In this document: positions 33,889 to 41,819 of the stretch, in pieces
Layout of the letters: the number at the start of each line of letters is the position of its first letter
How positions within the stretch are numbered: position 1 is the stretch's first letter
NCBI GenBank assembly: GCA_021323945.1
Contig: JAJPKA010000018.1
Location: forward strand, 226,853 to 290,852
From: Pseudomonadota bacterium
Lineage (GTDB): Bacteria; Desulfobacterota; Binatia; Binatales; Binataceae
Direction of reading: 5' to 3'
Length of the DNA stretch: 64,000 nt
Notes under the pieces: model-generated
What the model was told of the DNA's origin: nothing
Database searches by the model: none
What the model saw: the letters and a program-made list of their open reading frames with translations, nothing else
Program-made: the position numbers and the translations under genes

Positions 33889-36039
33889 ATGGCTACCACA
33901 TTTCCCCCTTTACCGCAGCCTGCTGTCGCCGGCGGGCACCCGCGCCGTATATGCATTGCCACCTGGGAACTCGAAGGATTGTCGCGCAATGCTGGTATCG
34001 GCTCCGCTTACGCCAGCCTTGCCGCTGCGCTGAGACGCGCCGGTCATGAAGTGACTATTCTGTTTTTACTGGGATGCCATCCGACCGACGGCAACATCAT
34101 CGATTGGATCGACTACTACGCCGGCCAGGGGCTCAGGCTGGTACCCCTGCCGATGGCGCACCACCCGCGAATCCATGCGGCCTGGGCATCGAGCGTATCC
34201 TACCATACCTACGTCTGGCTTAAGGAGCATCAGAAAGAATTCGAGATCGTTCATTTCCCTGAATGTCAGGGGCTGGGGTTTTACAGTCTGCTGGCGAAGC
34301 GGCAGGGACTCGCATTCGGCGATATTACCTTCGTGATTAGTACTCATGGACCAACTCTCTGGGTCAAGGAAGGCAGCCAGGATTATCTACGGAATCTGGG
34401 TGAACTGGAAATCGATTTCATGGAGCGCACCAGTGTCGCTGCCGCCGACGTGGTAGCGAGCCCCAGCGAATATTTACTGGGCTGGATGCAAGAGAATGGC
34501 TGGCAGCTGCCGCAGCGGACCTACATCGCTCCTTATGTGCTGCCGGAGGGTATCTCGGGGCAGTGGCAGTCGCGGCCGCAAGCCAGCGAGATCAAAGAAA
34601 TCGTTTTCTTCGGTCGCCTCGAAATGCGTAAGGGCCTGAAGCTCTTCTGCGACGCCCTGGACGAGTTATGCGCCGCACCGCTAATGCGGGATTTTGAAGT
34701 GACCTTCCTTGGAAAAGAAACCTTGATGTATGGTCGCTCCAGCATCAGCTATATCAGCGAGCGTGCGAAGCGATGGTCGATGCCTTGGCGGATCGCTTCG
34801 AACAAGTTTCGCGATGGCGCCATAGAGTATCTCCGTCAGCCAGGGCGCTTAGCAGTAGTAGCCTCACTTTCAGACAATTTTCCGAACACGGTCCTCGAAT
34901 GCGCTGGTGCTGGAGTACCGTTACTCGCCAGCAACGTCGGCGGCATTCCCGAGATTATTGATCCGATTGATCGGGAAAAGGTTTGTTTCGAGCCCCGACC
35001 CTATGTTTTGGCCGAGCGGCTCCGAAGAGCCTTGCGGCACGGTGTTACCGCTCCCAAGCCATCGGCCTCCTTGGCCGATACCGAGCAGGCCTGGGTGCGT
35101 TGGCATTCTGATCCGAGCCTCACCGGAAAACCTGCTGCCGCAGGTTCCCGCCGACGGCTAGACGAAAATTCAATATTTCCGCTCGTCAGTGTCTGCTTTG
35201 CCTTCAATACGCGCGAGAGTGATGGCGCCGCGACATTGGCTTCTCTGCAGAAACAGGATTACCCGCATTTCGAAATCATAATTGCCGAATGCGGAAGCGA
35301 TGGCATCGACGGCTCTGTTGAAAGCGATCCGCCACAAAATAATCGGACCCAGCGCTCAGTATCGAGACCCGAGAGTATTAACCGCATCCGGGTGCCAGGG
35401 GCCGAACTGGGCGCGGGGCGCAATGCCGCCGTCGAACAGGCCAAAGGGGAGTATTTGTTTTTCGTCGACGACCACACCCTGTTGCTGGCACCTAATGCGC
35501 TTTCCGTTTTCGTGCAGGTGGCCCAGCGCGTCAACGCGGACATCGTTACATCAGCAATTAGCTTTTTCTTTGGCTCCGCCAATGGTGCAACCGAAGAGCG
35601 ACTGGAAAACTCGCGCCGCGTTTTTCTAGGTGGTGATATTGCGACGGGCGCCTTTGTGAACTGTTTTGGCAGCAGCAATGCTCTGATACGACGGGCCGCT
35701 TTCGACAAGGTGGGCGGCTTCAGCAATGATGCAGTCTCCACCATCGATGACTGGGAATTTATGGCGAAAGCGGCTTTGATGGGTTTATCTATCGAAACCA
35801 TGCCCGAAGTATTTTTGTGGTACCGCGAGGACCAGGATCGGGAGAGCTTGGTCCATTCGCTTGTGAACGCCGTAAGGAGTGTTCGGCCTTACTCAGCCCC
35901 TGGTCGCAAGCTGACAGCCGAAGCAGAAGAAACTCTTGCGAGGGTAATCCGGTTCGGACAAGGAATGAAATTTGAAGCCGATGCAATGAAGGGGACTCCC
36001 CTCTCGCGAGGAGAACAGGGTCCAGCGGTCACCGGCTAA
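33889..36039 (+). CDS. bimodular glycosyltransferase, GT4-GT2 fusion
   Basis: A 716-residue protein with two catalytic modules. Residues about 18-410 form a GT-B, GT4-like enzyme: WELEGLSRNAGIGSAYASLAAAL, IVHFPECQGLGFYSLL, IVFFGRLEMRKGLKLFCDAL, and the nucleotide-sugar site AVVASLSDNFPNTVLECAGAG followed by LASNVGGIPEII. Residues about 430-660 form a GT-A, GT2-like enzyme: VSVCFAFNTRESDGAATLASL, AGRNAAVEQAKGEYLFFVDDHT with the DxD-like DD, and a late STIDDWEFMAKA. Such fusions add two sugars in sequence to a surface glycan. It is followed by two sulfotransferase genes and is divergent from the ABC exporter, consistent with making a sulfated exported glycan or glycolipid. Cytoplasmic. Confidence 0.88.
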   Translation: MATTFPPLPQPAVAGGHPRRICIATWELEGLSRNAGIGSAYASLAAALRRAGHEVTILFLLGCHPTDGNIIDWIDYYAGQGLRLVPLPMAHHPRIHAAWASSVSYHTYVWLKEHQKEFEIVHFPECQGLGFYSLLAKRQGLAFGDITFVISTHGPTLWVKEGSQDYLRNLGELEIDFMERTSVAAADVVASPSEYLLGWMQENGWQLPQRTYIAPYVLPEGISGQWQSRPQASEIKEIVFFGRLEMRKGLKLFCDALDELCAAPLMRDFEVTFLGKETLMYGRSSISYISERAKRWSMPWRIASNKFRDGAIEYLRQPGRLAVVASLSDNFPNTVLECAGAGVPLLASNVGGIPEIIDPIDREKVCFEPRPYVLAERLRRALRHGVTAPKPSASLADTEQAWVRWHSDPSLTGKPAAAGSRRRLDENSIFPLVSVCFAFNTRESDGAATLASLQKQDYPHFEIIIAECGSDGIDGSVESDPPQNNRTQRSVSRPESINRIRVPGAELGAGRNAAVEQAKGEYLFFVDDHTLLLAPNALSVFVQVAQRVNADIVTSAISFFFGSANGATEERLENSRRVFLGGDIATGAFVNCFGSSNALIRRAAFDKVGGFSNDAVSTIDDWEFMAKAALMGLSIETMPEVFLWYREDQDRESLVHSLVNAVRSVRPYSAPGRKLTAEAEETLARVIRFGQGMKFEADAMKGTPLSRGEQGPAVTG

Positions 36040-36121
36040 CCTCAAGACGCACAAGTGTGCGAAAGCAAGTTCCCAAGGGAGCCGTCCTGCCTCAGTTAAG
36101 AAACAAGCACATGCGAGGTAG

Positions 36122-36991
36122 GTGAAGACAGTGGAGGTCACGGGAGGGAAATCGCGCGCGGTGCTGATCCTCGGCATGCATCGAAGCGGTACGAGCGCAT
36201 TCGCGCGCGGGATGCAGGCCTTGGGCGTTTACCTGGGCGCCAATTTCCTGGAGGCGCGACCCGATAACCCAACAGGTTATTGGGAAGATAAGGAGATCTG
36301 CCAACTGAATGAACGCGTGCTGGAAACGCTTGGCCTCAAATGGACCGACAACTCATCAATTCAGCCGGATTGGAATATGCCAGCAATGGCGAGGTTGCGG
36401 TACAGCGCAGCTCAGTATCTACAAGAAAATTTCATGACGCATCCGCTATGGGGTTTCAAGGACCCCCGTACCATCCGGCTGTTGCCATTTTGGCAAACGG
36501 TCATGCATTCGCTCGTAACCGATGAATGTTACCTTTTGGCTATTCGAAATCCGTTGAGTGTAGCCGCTTCGTTGTTTCAACGGCAGAGCATGGATGCGGT
36601 CACTGCCCATAAATTGTGGTTAGCCTATGTGGTGCCTCATCTGGGCAGGCTCGCCGATCGGCGTTTTGTGGTTTCCGACTACGATCTGATGTTGGAGCGG
36701 CCGGAAGCGGAGTTCCAACGCATTGCATCGGAGCTGGATATACAGCTGGATGACAGCAACCAAGCCGAACTGCATGTTTATGCCAGGGACTTTCTCGATT
36801 CCAAGCTCCGCCACAACGTCTTTGGGGAAATGGATTTTGATCCGGACCAAAATCCGCTTAGTCGCGAAGCGTATCTTTGGTTGCGTCAGCTCGCGACCGG
36901 CGAAATAGCCAATAACTCCGCTCGCTTCTGGTCCGCCTGGGGGCGCATCCAGCGCTCAGTCGAAGACCTTCTTCGGCAGCCTGCAATGTGA
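36122..36991 (+). CDS. sulfotransferase family protein 1
   Basis: A 289-residue PAPS-dependent sulfotransferase-fold protein. ILGMHRSGTSAFARGMQALGVYLG near residues 17-40 contains the 5'-phosphosulfate loop (HRSGTS), NPTGYWEDKEICQLNERVL is a segment common in bacterial glycan sulfotransferases, and LWGFKDPRTIRLLPFW with CYLLAIRNPLSVAASL supplies the 3'-phosphate-binding part. The start is a GTG with GAGGTAG upstream. It lies 82 bases after the GT fusion on the same strand. It probably sulfates the sugar product of that enzyme (inference from context). Confidence 0.85.
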   Translation: MKTVEVTGGKSRAVLILGMHRSGTSAFARGMQALGVYLGANFLEARPDNPTGYWEDKEICQLNERVLETLGLKWTDNSSIQPDWNMPAMARLRYSAAQYLQENFMTHPLWGFKDPRTIRLLPFWQTVMHSLVTDECYLLAIRNPLSVAASLFQRQSMDAVTAHKLWLAYVVPHLGRLADRRFVVSDYDLMLERPEAEFQRIASELDIQLDDSNQAELHVYARDFLDSKLRHNVFGEMDFDPDQNPLSREAYLWLRQLATGEIANNSARFWSAWGRIQRSVEDLLRQPAM

Positions 36992-37100
36992 GCAGCAGTG
37001 GCAATAACTGGGCGTCGTTTAGTTCCCCGCTAGCGCCAGAAATTTCCCTTTGGGTTCGGAAGCGCGTTGTGCGGCTTGGAAGCTAAGGAAGTCGAAGGCG

Positions 37101-37952
37101 ATGGCTGAGTCGGCTCATGCCACCGGCTGGTTTGTTGTCATCGGGGCGCGGCGCACCGGCACCAATCTGCTGCGCGAGATTCTGAATACGAATTCAGGCA
37201 TTGCAATGTTGGGTGAAATCTTTATCCCGGCTGCAGCGCCCTCCCACTGGCCGAACTTCATCAGTGCTCACGACTGTATCAGACTGCCTCCCGCCAATGC
37301 TGGCGACGCGACGAAGCTTGCTGATGACTATCTGAACTTTATCGAATATCGCATCCGCAACCACTGGGAGGAGAACAAAAAAGCTCACAGTCACGTGCTA
37401 GGGTTCGATATGAAGTATGATCAGCTTCGGGCGATCCAACCCGCAGATCAGCCGCTGAGCGCTCCCCCTTTTCTACTGTCCTATTTCAAGACGCGTCGGT
37501 TCCTTTTGCTCCATGCAATCCGCGAAGACGTAATTCGATGCTCAATTTCAGAGATCATCGCTCAGCAAAGGAACCTCTGGCACAACTACAATGGCGCCAC
37601 GCTTGAGCGAGGCTATCACGTCGAGCCGGAGGATTGTCTCGATCGCGCAAGGCTAATCCTTCGTCAGCGGGCGGAGTTCGAAAGGTTAAGCGATGGGTGC
37701 CGCGTTGTTCAGGCCGGGTATGAGCAGGTAACTGAAGCCATCGCGGGAGCCACGAACGGCAGAATCTCAAAAGACGCGCCCCCTTTCCGTGACATAGCGC
37801 AAGCTCTCGGGGTCGAATGCGACTTTAATTACGAGGGTCGCTTGCAGCGGGCGATAAATGTGCCTTATTCGAAGGCCATTTCAAACTTCGGGCAACTCCG
37901 CGCAGCAGTGGCAGCCTCGGAATTCTCGTGCTTCGCGTCCACGTTAGAGTGA
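37101..37952 (+). CDS. sulfotransferase-like protein 2 (Stf0-like)
   Basis: A 283-residue protein with the opening GWFVVIGARRTGTNLLREILNTN, a PAPS-type loop (RRTGTN) at about 12-30 like Stf0 and related trehalose-lipid sulfotransferases. Later, LLHAIREDVIRCSISEIIAQQRNLWH matches the region that in the family holds the 3'-phosphate-binding Arg/Ser. The frame is open to 37050; ATG 37101 is chosen for family fit and modest AAGG spacing. It follows sulfotransferase 1 by about 110 bases. The two are different in sequence, so they probably modify different positions or acceptors. The acceptor is unknown. Confidence 0.78.
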   Translation: MAESAHATGWFVVIGARRTGTNLLREILNTNSGIAMLGEIFIPAAAPSHWPNFISAHDCIRLPPANAGDATKLADDYLNFIEYRIRNHWEENKKAHSHVLGFDMKYDQLRAIQPADQPLSAPPFLLSYFKTRRFLLLHAIREDVIRCSISEIIAQQRNLWHNYNGATLERGYHVEPEDCLDRARLILRQRAEFERLSDGCRVVQAGYEQVTEAIAGATNGRISKDAPPFRDIAQALGVECDFNYEGRLQRAINVPYSKAISNFGQLRAAVAASEFSCFASTLE

Positions 37953-38507
37953 CGCTTCAGTTGAACGTGCAGTTGCGGCAAGAGCTCAGTCAGTTTCCGC
38001 GCTTGGGAAATAGTGATCAGGATCGTGATGGTATCGAGAGCAGAGACCATGGTTCAAGTTGCCGCCCAAGACGATTAGGATGAAATTTCGGTTTATCGAC
38101 AGGCCGTCGCACCAGTTCGATAGTTTCGGTTTGCTGTAACCTTCCCGGGTACTCACTCCAAGTCAAGGTCACGCTCGCAGCTTCCACATTCGGTCTGCGG
38201 AACATAAGGTATAGCCATAGTTGCTGCACAAGCTGCCTTCGCAGGCAAAATTTCGTCGTCCCGCTCATATCTAGCTGCGAACTTTACGGAGGTTTGCCCG
38301 TTTCGTGTCCCTCGACCGGACATCAGCGCGGAAGACTGTTCGGCTCACCCGTATTTCTTTCTATTCGCCGTTTTTGAGCATCTTTGCTCAACTGCGCCAA
38401 TCGGCTGGGTGACCTAGGATTTGTTGCTCACCTGGCATATTCCATGCTCAACCGCGTGGAACGATAAGAGTATCTAAATCAAAATCCAAGATGGGGTGAG
38501 GTGTGCG
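37953..38507. other. intergenic region upstream of carbonic anhydrase
   Basis: About 555 bases. Minus-strand frames at 38017-38268 (83 codons) and 37865-38050 match nothing and may be remnants. A perfect 7-bp stem hairpin TTGAGCA-TCTT-TGCTCAA lies at 38374-38391, and TTGCTCA/GCTCAAC recurs twice downstream, possibly regulator sites for the carbonic anhydrase gene. Confidence 0.4.
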
Positions 38508-39410
38508 ATGACAAATTGGCGTCGGGCGCGCAACGCTACCGCTGACGGATCGGACACTGTAAACTCAGCTTGGCTTTGCCGAAGCAAGCAATTGGCTAAA
38601 TCTTGCCGCTGTATATTCTACTTGCTGTTCGTGTCGACGGTAGTGCTGGCCTCGAGCATTCCCGCCATTGCTGGCGGATGTCCAACCGAACCCGACTGGT
38701 CATACTCCGGTAACGATGGCCCGCAGTATTGGAACCAGTTGTTTCCCAATCAGTGCGGGAATGGATCGCGCCAATCGCCGTTTAATATCGCGACTGTCCA
38801 GTTCACCCGCAGTTTGTTGCCAAAGCTGGATTTTCATTACGCTGAGGCAAACGTGATTTACCTTGACCATGACGATCAGGTTCAGTTCGACCACGGGGAA
38901 GGCAATTACATCACGATTGGCGGGACACGTTATGATCTAATCAATATCCACGCACATACTCCTTCAGAGTATACAATCGACGGCCAGCAGTTCCCGATGG
39001 AAATTCATTTCGTGCATCAGAACAGTGTCAGCGGCCAACTGGCGGTGGTCGGTGTAATGGTCGCACTTGGAAAATCCGATCCGGGAGTCATTGAACCGCC
39101 GACCCCCGAGGATCCTGCGCTGGTGGACCTCAAACTGACGGATTTGCTTCCCAAACGGAAAAACTATGTGCGCTTCAACGGCTCGCTGACGACCCCGGGC
39201 AATACCACCACGCCGCCGCGATGCGCTGAAGGAGTGCTTTGGACCGAGATGCTAACGCCCATCACGATGTCGGCAGACCAGATAGCCGCGTTCGAGGATT
39301 CGGCCAGAGCGTGCTGGGGCACTAGCGTTACGAACCGCCCGCTCCAGCCGAGCAATGGTCGCTTTCTTTTGATACCGTGGTCATTCGCGACTACAGACGA
39401 TGCCAGCTAG
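38508..39410 (+). CDS. alpha-class carbonic anhydrase, exported
   Basis: Zinc enzyme interconverting CO2 and bicarbonate outside the cytoplasmic membrane. The 300-residue product has an N-terminal extension, a signal-type hydrophobic stretch (CIFYLLFVSTVVLASSIPAIA), then the mature domain: QSPFNI, LINIHAHTPSEYTIDG with two zinc His, MEIHFVHQN with the third, and FNGSLTTPGNTTTPPRCAEGV. The first pair reads HAH rather than the usual HFH or HWH, and GNTTTP looks like an insertion in the TTPPC active-site lid; both are visible oddities, though zinc ligands remain. ATG 38508 is preferred because GGTGAGG lies just upstream. Role: CO2 or pH handling in the periplasm. Confidence 0.92.
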   Translation: MTNWRRARNATADGSDTVNSAWLCRSKQLAKSCRCIFYLLFVSTVVLASSIPAIAGGCPTEPDWSYSGNDGPQYWNQLFPNQCGNGSRQSPFNIATVQFTRSLLPKLDFHYAEANVIYLDHDDQVQFDHGEGNYITIGGTRYDLINIHAHTPSEYTIDGQQFPMEIHFVHQNSVSGQLAVVGVMVALGKSDPGVIEPPTPEDPALVDLKLTDLLPKRKNYVRFNGSLTTPGNTTTPPRCAEGVLWTEMLTPITMSADQIAAFEDSARACWGTSVTNRPLQPSNGRFLLIPWSFATTDDAS

Positions 39411-39439
39411 AGAAGCGGAGGGCGCGCCGCTGCAGGTCT

Positions 39440-39464
39440 CGCCGGCTGTCATTGTTGGCCGGCG
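39440..39464 (+). terminator. hairpin after carbonic anhydrase gene
   Basis: CGCCGGC (39440-39446) pairs with GCCGGCG (39458-39464) over an 11-base loop, 30 bases after the carbonic anhydrase stop. No T-tract follows, so factor-dependent termination or mRNA protection is as likely as intrinsic termination. Confidence 0.35.
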
Positions 39465-39678
39465 GAAACGCCGTCTAACCTCCTTGGTGCCAGGCGAGGG
39501 GGCAAATCTTGTCAGAAGATTCGGTCGCTCGGCATAGCCGAGCGAGAACAATGCTTTGCCCGCAAACGCTTCGGCAAGCCTCAAATGCTCTGAGCGATCT
39601 GCTTGCGCTGGCTGCCAGGTCGTGGCCGCGTCACGACCGCTTTTCAGAGTAAGCTGATGAGTCGCCCCATAGTGATGC

Positions 39679-40731
39679 TCATGCGCGATCTTGTAGCAAG
39701 GCTTCGGCGACTCTTGCATCACGCTCCTTTTTAGGGATCATGTGCCGCGCGAACATGGAGTAAGCCGCCGGGACGACAAACAGCGTCATCATAGTTGCTG
39801 TTAGCAGACCGCCGATCACGGCGCGCCGCAGGGGAGCACTAAGCTCCGAGCCCGCTCCGATTCCCAGCGCCATCGGCAGCATGCCCAGAACCATCGCGAG
39901 TGCCGTCATAATGATCGGGCGCAGGCGAATTCGCGCCGCCTCGATAGCCGCGCTGGTAGAGTCGTATCCTTCATCGCGCAGGTCATTAGCGAAGATAATC
40001 AGCAGGTTACCGTTGGCCACTCCTACACAACCGCCATAATTGTGCCCATCAACGACTCGACGTTAATCGTTGTATGGGTAAGCGCCAACATCCAAAGGAC
40101 GCCCGCAAGGGCGCCCGAAACCGCCAGCATGACGATCAGCGGCTCAAGCCATGACTGAAAGTTAGCAGCCATTATCAGGTAGACGAGAGCGGCGGCGAGT
40201 AATAAGCCAAATCCAAGTGTGCGGAAAGATTGGCGCATCGCCTGGCTCTGTCCGCGGATGTTTATCGCCATTCCCGGCGGGAGCACATCAAGCTTTGTTA
40301 TCTCTCGAGCCACTGCAGCCGAAGCACTCCCCAGGTCGCGCCCAGACACAGCACACTTCAAATTGATGACACGCTGAAGCGTATAATGATCGATTACTGC
40401 CGGGTCGGCAGTGTGGCGCAATGTTGCGATGTTACCCAGATGCTGGACCGGCTGAGTGGGGCCGGTAGCATCAAACATGATCCCGTGCCCCGGCGTGTTG
40501 CTTACCGGGCTTTCCGTTTGCCCGGCGCCGGCGGTCAAGGGCAGATTGGCAACATCCTGGATAGAGGAAATAAGATGCTGTGGCGACTGGGTGATAACAT
40601 TGTAATTCACACCATTTACCGGGGTAGAAAGCTGAGTCGTAGTAGAGCGGAAGGCCGATGTTGTCGCTGATGCTTTGAAGCTCGGAGGGCGGGATAACCT
40701 TGCGAATCTCGCGATCCATTTCGTCTTTCAA
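39679..40731 (-). pseudogene. RND efflux pump remnant
   Basis: Degraded C-terminal part of an AcrB-type pump. Three minus-strand pieces in different frames join by homology. The first (to about 40630) has EIRKVIPPSELQSISDNIGLP from the periplasmic domain. The second has VNGVNYNVITQSPQ, IRGQSQAMRQSFRTLGFGLLLAAALVYLIM and HTTINVESLMGTIM. The third has GVANGNLLIIFANDLRDEG and APLRRAVIGGLLTATMMTLFVVPAAYSMF. Frame breaks lie near 40630 and 40022. Between DNIGLP and VNGVNYN about 200 residues expected in homologues are missing, so an internal deletion happened too. The N-terminal two thirds are absent. It cannot make a pump. The intact RND pump at 50535-53756 is a different copy. Confidence 0.85.
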
Positions 40732-40897
40732 GCCCGAACTGAGCGTGAAATGCGCGCTTGCCGCGTAAGTTTACTCGGTGATGAGGCCCGCAGGCTCATC
40801 CGGGTCGCGGCAAACGTTTCGGAGCCGATAGGTCTGTTCACCAAAGCCTTTCGGATAGTCTTCCAGAGACATCTCTGAGGCGTCAGACTCGAGCGAT

Positions 40898-41503
40898 TCA
40901 GTGTTGCGCGGTACCGTCCAAGAAGATTTCGCCGATCGTTCCTACTACCTCGCGGTCCGAGAAAGTCTGGGACGCGGAGCCTTTAAGTAGTTTCTGATTA
41001 AACCAAAAAACCCATAGCATGCCGACCAGACACCGGGAGGCTGGCTCTGGTCTAATTGTTCGTAACTCGCCCCGGTCCACATGGGCTTTAAAATAACCGG
41101 CGAGTACTTTGTTTCCGGGAGCGATGACGTATTTTGCAAATAATGAACCCCGTACAGGATGACTAATAATTTCGCGCGTCAACACACGCGCGATTTGGCT
41201 TCGCGACTTCAGCGATTGCCACATTTGGGTCACTAGTTGCGGTAACCCCTCACGAATCGGTTTGTCTTGAACCTGCGCCACGAGCTCACCGAGTCTGGGT
41301 AGAAGAGCATAATGCCTGACTAATTGTTCAAGGATTTCATCTTTGCTCGCAAAATAAAGATAGAGGCTACCGTTCGCCAGGCCGGCCTGCCGCGCGATCT
41401 AGCGCACCGGAGTCTCCATGAAACCGCCTTTCGAACACAGCCTCAGCGCAGTCGATAAAATTTTCTCCCGACGCTGGGCGAGATGGGTTTTGCGCCGAAC
41501 CAG
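40898..41503 (-). pseudogene. TetR-family regulator broken by in-frame TAG
   Basis: The minus-strand frame is continuous from about 41503 to 40898 and reads as a complete TetR repressor except for one TAG at 41401-41399. Before it: HLAQRREKILSTALRLCSKGGF and METPVR. After it: IARQAGLANGSLYLYFASKDE, the rest of the helix-turn-helix. The C-terminal ligand domain continues to DGTAQH. The expected residue at the stop is Asp or Glu, so a single base change (for example GAG to TAG) explains it. No ATG/GTG/TTG is available upstream in frame either, so the start may also be lost. Translation from the GTG at 41281 would give a piece without DNA-binding domain. The decayed RND gene lies downstream, its likely former target. 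Confidence 0.85.
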
Positions 41504-41529
41504 CGATAGGGGCTGTACCCCTCAAAAAA

Positions 41530-41547
41530 TGACCGACCGGTCGGTCA
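41530..41547. promoter_or_regulatory. 18-bp perfect palindrome, TetR-type operator
   Basis: TGACCGACCGGTCGGTCA is identical to its own reverse complement. It lies about 27 bases upstream of the broken tetR reading frame and 270 bases upstream of boxC. Form and position are those of an autoregulatory TetR operator. The rest of the 41504-41819 gap shows no gene. Confidence 0.8.
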
Positions 41548-41779
41548 GAGTTAACACCTCCCAGGTTTTGAACGGCTATCCTCTCTGGAAGCGCTTTGCC
41601 GACTGGGTTTCAAACAATGCGCTCCGGTGGGCCGCTCAGCAGCGCGCCAAACGACGCCCGGCGCTGTCTATCAAGCCTAGACTGGGGCAAAAGCGGCTTG
41701 ACCCCGGGGCGGTGTTCGAGTCGCACACAAAAAGAAAAGGATGAAGCTTGGGGATTTCAGCCGATTCTGCAACATCCAA

Positions 41780-41785
41780 TATAAT
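41780..41785 (+). promoter_or_regulatory. possible -10 element upstream of boxC
   Basis: A perfect TATAAT lies 34 bases before the boxC start in an AT-rich patch (ATCCAATATAATCCAAT). No good -35 hexamer is found at 16-18 bases spacing, so activator-dependent transcription or a chance match is possible. Confidence 0.3.
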
Positions 41786-41819
41786 CCAATGTACAGAGTC
41801 CGGTTACGGAGGCCATAAG

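Noticed and set aside
38017-38268. 83-codon minus-strand frame upstream of the carbonic anhydrase gene
   Set aside because: No known family and no ribosome site noticed.
39381-39722. 113-codon minus-strand frame overlapping the ends of the carbonic anhydrase gene and the RND remnant
   Set aside because: Overlaps better-supported features at both ends and has no recognisable sequence.
41418-41744. 108-codon plus-strand frame before boxC
   Set aside because: Antisense to the tetR pseudogene and crossing its operator; amino-acid content is not protein-like.
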